Positions 62,437 to 64,000 of a stretch of 64,000 bases of DNA are shown in pieces. The first letter of the stretch is position 1; every line of letters begins with the position of its first letter. Under the pieces are notes generated by a model that was not told the origin of the DNA, did not search any database, and saw only the letters and a program-made list of their open reading frames with translations. Made by a program: the position numbers and the translations under genes. The stretch spans positions 62,001-126,000 of the forward strand of contig SCEJ01000003.1 of the NCBI GenBank assembly GCA_004102785.1, in the 5' to 3' direction. The DNA comes from Muribaculaceae bacterium Isolate-013 (NCI) (GTDB lineage: Bacteria; Bacteroidota; Bacteroidia; Bacteroidales; Muribaculaceae).

Positions 62437-62853
62437 TTTCTTTGAAGTCTTGAAAAATTTTATGCGTTTTAATATATGTCCAATGCCTACCGCCAACATT
62501 AAAAATCCAATCTTGCCGTGCACTCCACCAAGAATAGAATGGTGATTAGAAATGAGCCAATGGATAAAGGTTGCGATGCCAAGAATAATGGTTGCGAGAA
62601 ACAAATACCATAAAATACGCGTAACGGGCTTTTTTAATTTATTAAATCTGGCAAACCAGTTACACCATTTGAAATGGAGATAGATGTGTAAAATAACTAA
62701 GAGAGAAAATAACAAGCCAATAAACACATGAAGCCATACCGGCAATAAACCTCTGCTTCCTGTGGCTTCAAGTTGAATACTGGAAGTTAATATGAGTAAA
62801 CAAAATATTAGTAATGCCCAATTGCAAATTTTCAGTTTTTCAAGATGTTTCAT
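62434..62853 (-). CDS. Four-helix His-containing membrane protein, prophage cargo
   Basis: 139-aa inner-membrane protein with four helices (ALLIFCLLILTSSIQL, LHVFIGLLFSLLVILHIYLHF, ILWYLFLATIILGIATFIHW, GKIGFLMLAVGIGHIL). Histidines sit in pairs on helices 2 and 4 (LHVFIG, HIYLHF, HGKIGF, GIGHIL), as in small haem-binding cytochrome b-like or DUF4405-like proteins. AT-rich. It is bracketed by a duplicated portal leader and has a consensus host promoter whose start coincides with the ATG, so it should be made leaderless in the lysogen. Confidence 0.75.
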   Translation of the reverse strand: MKHLEKLKICNWALLIFCLLILTSSIQLEATGSRGLLPVWLHVFIGLLFSLLVILHIYLHFKWCNWFARFNKLKKPVTRILWYLFLATIILGIATFIHWLISNHHSILGGVHGKIGFLMLAVGIGHILKRIKFFKTSKK

Positions 62854-62857
62854 ACTA

Positions 62858-62887
62858 CAAAGTTACTTATTTTCTGCGAACTATCAA
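62858..62887 (-). promoter_or_regulatory. Host-type promoter of membrane protein cargo gene
   Basis: Minus strand TTG (62887-62885), 19-nt spacer, TAACTTTG (62865-62858); the expected start is at 62853, the A of the ATG. Confidence 0.7.
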
Positions 62888-62905
62888 AGAAAAACTTCGA
62901 GGCCG

Positions 62906-62992
62906 TTAATGCGGAAGATGCAGCAGTCGCGCAGACGGCAGCTGCTCCACGGAGCTGAAATTGAGGTCGTCGGGATAAAAAGAAAAGTCCAT
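62906..62992 (-). pseudogene. Truncated copy of portal N-terminus
   Basis: 28-codon frame reading MDFSFYPDDLNFSSVEQLPS then diverging into an unrelated tail and a stop. It equals the start of the real portal (MDFSFFPDDLNFSSVEQLPG) with small changes. It is the residue left by duplication of the portal leader. Confidence 0.8.
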
Positions 62993-63051
62993 AACATTGA
63001 GGTTGGTTGCTCAAAGTTATGGACGATATGATGAGCGCGAAAAGACGCTTA
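62937..63051 (-). repeat. 115-bp direct repeat, copy 2
   Basis: Same organisation as copy 1: it opens with the TAA of the S41 peptidase gene, continues with a late promoter, and ends in the truncated portal start. Confidence 0.9.
63012..63046 (-). promoter_or_regulatory. Phage-type late promoter, duplicated copy
   Basis: Identical GTCTTTT-N20-TAACTTTG inside repeat copy 2, now pointing at the portal remnant and the membrane-protein gene. Confidence 0.65.
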
Positions 63052-64000
63052 CTTCCTAATCATATTCAAGGCGGCGTTTATCACATTATCTTCGCCGAAG
63101 ATTATACTCTCATCTTCCAATACAACTATGTCAGGTTGAATGCCAACACCTATAAATTCTGTACCGTCGGCAAGGCGTTCATGCCGCGTACATATTCTGC
63201 CGTAGTAGCCCCAACCGAGGTCTATCATTATAGGATTGCCTGTACTTCCGCCTGTTGGTGTACCCATTACGATACCTCTTTTTGCATTTTTGAATAGAAC
63301 TGCAAAATCCTCTGCGGCAGAGAAAGTGCAGGCGTTAACAAGAAGTATAATTGGCTTGTCATATTTTGGCACCTCACTGGTGAGCATAAAAAACGGAGTT
63401 ATCGACTGCGACGGTTCGGAAACAGTATGCCATTTTTTACCCCAAGAAGCATAAGCGGCATCATATCGCGGTGTGTCCCATGCCGCTTGTGGAATAGAGT
63501 CGGTGGCCAAAAGCATCATAATTCGTTCCCCGACCTTACTATTTCCGCCATTGTTCTCACGAATATCTATAATAAGGCCGTCTGTGTTAAGTATTTTTTG
63601 TTCATATAGGTCAGCAAAAGTTCCCATGTTAAAATCGTTTGTCTGAAACGATGGAATTTTTAGATACCCTATATTACCCGGCAGGGAGTCAAACGAAATT
63701 TCCCTACTTGGGTTTACAATACCCCAAGGAGATTGTCGTTGGTCGACAATCTCGAATTTCTCACCGTTACCATTTCTGAATGTCACTGTTATAGCCTCAC
63801 CACGAGCACCTTTTGTAAGGTTTATGCTGTTGAAGGGATAATAGTCCGACCATTGCTGTGTAGAAGAGGCAATATATGGAACAACATATTTATTGCCATA
63901 GTCAATAACTGGCATTCCGTTGATTGCGATTATTTCAGTGCCTTTCTTTACTCCTTTCCGAGTGTATTCGTCGGAGTAAACCCCGGTGACAAAAACCTTG
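63049..64000 (-). CDS. S41-family peptidase (5' end beyond window)
   Basis: C-terminal-processing-type serine peptidase, cut at the right edge; the frame continues through position 64000. A PDZ end (GVKKGTEIIAINGMPV) is visible in the last 60 bp. The S41 domain shows GYLKIPSFQTNDF, LIIDIRENNGGN, the catalytic serine in CTFSAAEDFAVLFKNAKRG, and GTPTGGSTGNP. AT-rich against the structural genes and ending at the portal-leader repeat, so it is probably another cargo gene. Its N-terminus, and thus any signal peptide, is not visible. Confidence 0.85.
   Translation of the reverse strand, partial: KVFVTGVYSDEYTRKGVKKGTEIIAINGMPVIDYGNKYVVPYIASSTQQWSDYYPFNSINLTKGARGEAITVTFRNGNGEKFEIVDQRQSPWGIVNPSREISFDSLPGNIGYLKIPSFQTNDFNMGTFADLYEQKILNTDGLIIDIRENNGGNSKVGERIMMLLATDSIPQAAWDTPRYDAAYASWGKKWHTVSEPSQSITPFFMLTSEVPKYDKPIILLVNACTFSAAEDFAVLFKNAKRGIVMGTPTGGSTGNPIMIDLGWGYYGRICTRHERLADGTEFIGVGIQPDIVVLEDESIIFGEDNVINAALNMIRK

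Noticed and set aside
45400-64000. attR copy of the tRNA-Ser 3' end within the window
   Set aside because: No second copy of the TTCGAATCCCCC end was seen, so the right boundary is beyond the window.
46000-64000. Tailocin (phage-tail particle) instead of prophage
   Set aside because: A portal-like and a head-connector-like gene are present, which tailocins lack; but terminase and capsid genes were not seen, so a defective prophage remains possible.

Overview
The window looks like a Bacteroidales chromosome of roughly even base composition, probably Muribaculaceae-like. This is inferred from gene content: an RprX/RprY two-component pair, a complete moxR-bat (aerotolerance) operon, a Bacteroidetes-style B12 uptake operon with surface beta-propellers, and many promoters of the Bacteroidetes type TTG-N19/20-TAnnTTTG. 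No genus can be proven from the sequence alone.

Layout. 1-43 kb is host chromosome: rprX (cut by the window edge) and rprY; a secreted GH13 enzyme; a TPR protein; glnS; rmuC; a zinc metallopeptidase; a second TPR protein with gyrA; a 178-bp MITE with target duplication between divergent gyrA and a biotin-dependent carboxyltransferase; ndk; an M23/LysM endopeptidase; a CpsB-like phosphatase and a flippase; an outer-membrane barrel; a seven-gene cobalamin uptake operon behind a cobalamin riboswitch and attenuator; an AlkD-like gene; a small HTH gene with a 26-bp palindrome; the bat operon; two HU-type genes (one fused to a membrane segment and LysM); and a secreted protein with a T9SS-like tail.

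From tRNA-Ser(GGA) at 43.7 kb to the right edge the window is a prophage or phage-derived element, still open at 64 kb. The integrase lies next to the tRNA on the + strand. The structural and lysis genes run on the - strand from portal (62.4 kb) down to a tail/baseplate protein that meets the integrase tail to tail. Recognised parts are portal, DUF6712-like head protein, gp10-like protein, holin, endolysin, a candidate one-piece spanin, tape measure and a baseplate-like protein. Terminase and major capsid protein were not identified and may lie beyond the edge or be unrecognised.

The most interesting layer is how the prophage is organised. Six copies of a phage-type promoter, GTCTTTT-N20-TAnnTTTG with an invariant 20-nt spacer, sit at the heads of the structural blocks. 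Between blocks are AT-rich single genes (lipoproteins, a four-helix-bundle protein, a small secreted protein, a His-rich membrane protein, an S41 peptidase), several with host-type promoters, so they look like lysogenic cargo (morons). A 115-bp duplication of the portal leader brackets one of them. A short + strand RNA with three similar hairpins and its own promoter and terminator lies antisense to the late transcript before the lysis genes. A 1.9-kb gene-free, hairpin-rich, internally repeated region precedes the tape-measure gene, and a G-rich dispersed repeat has inserted repeatedly in this region, several times in frame inside genes.
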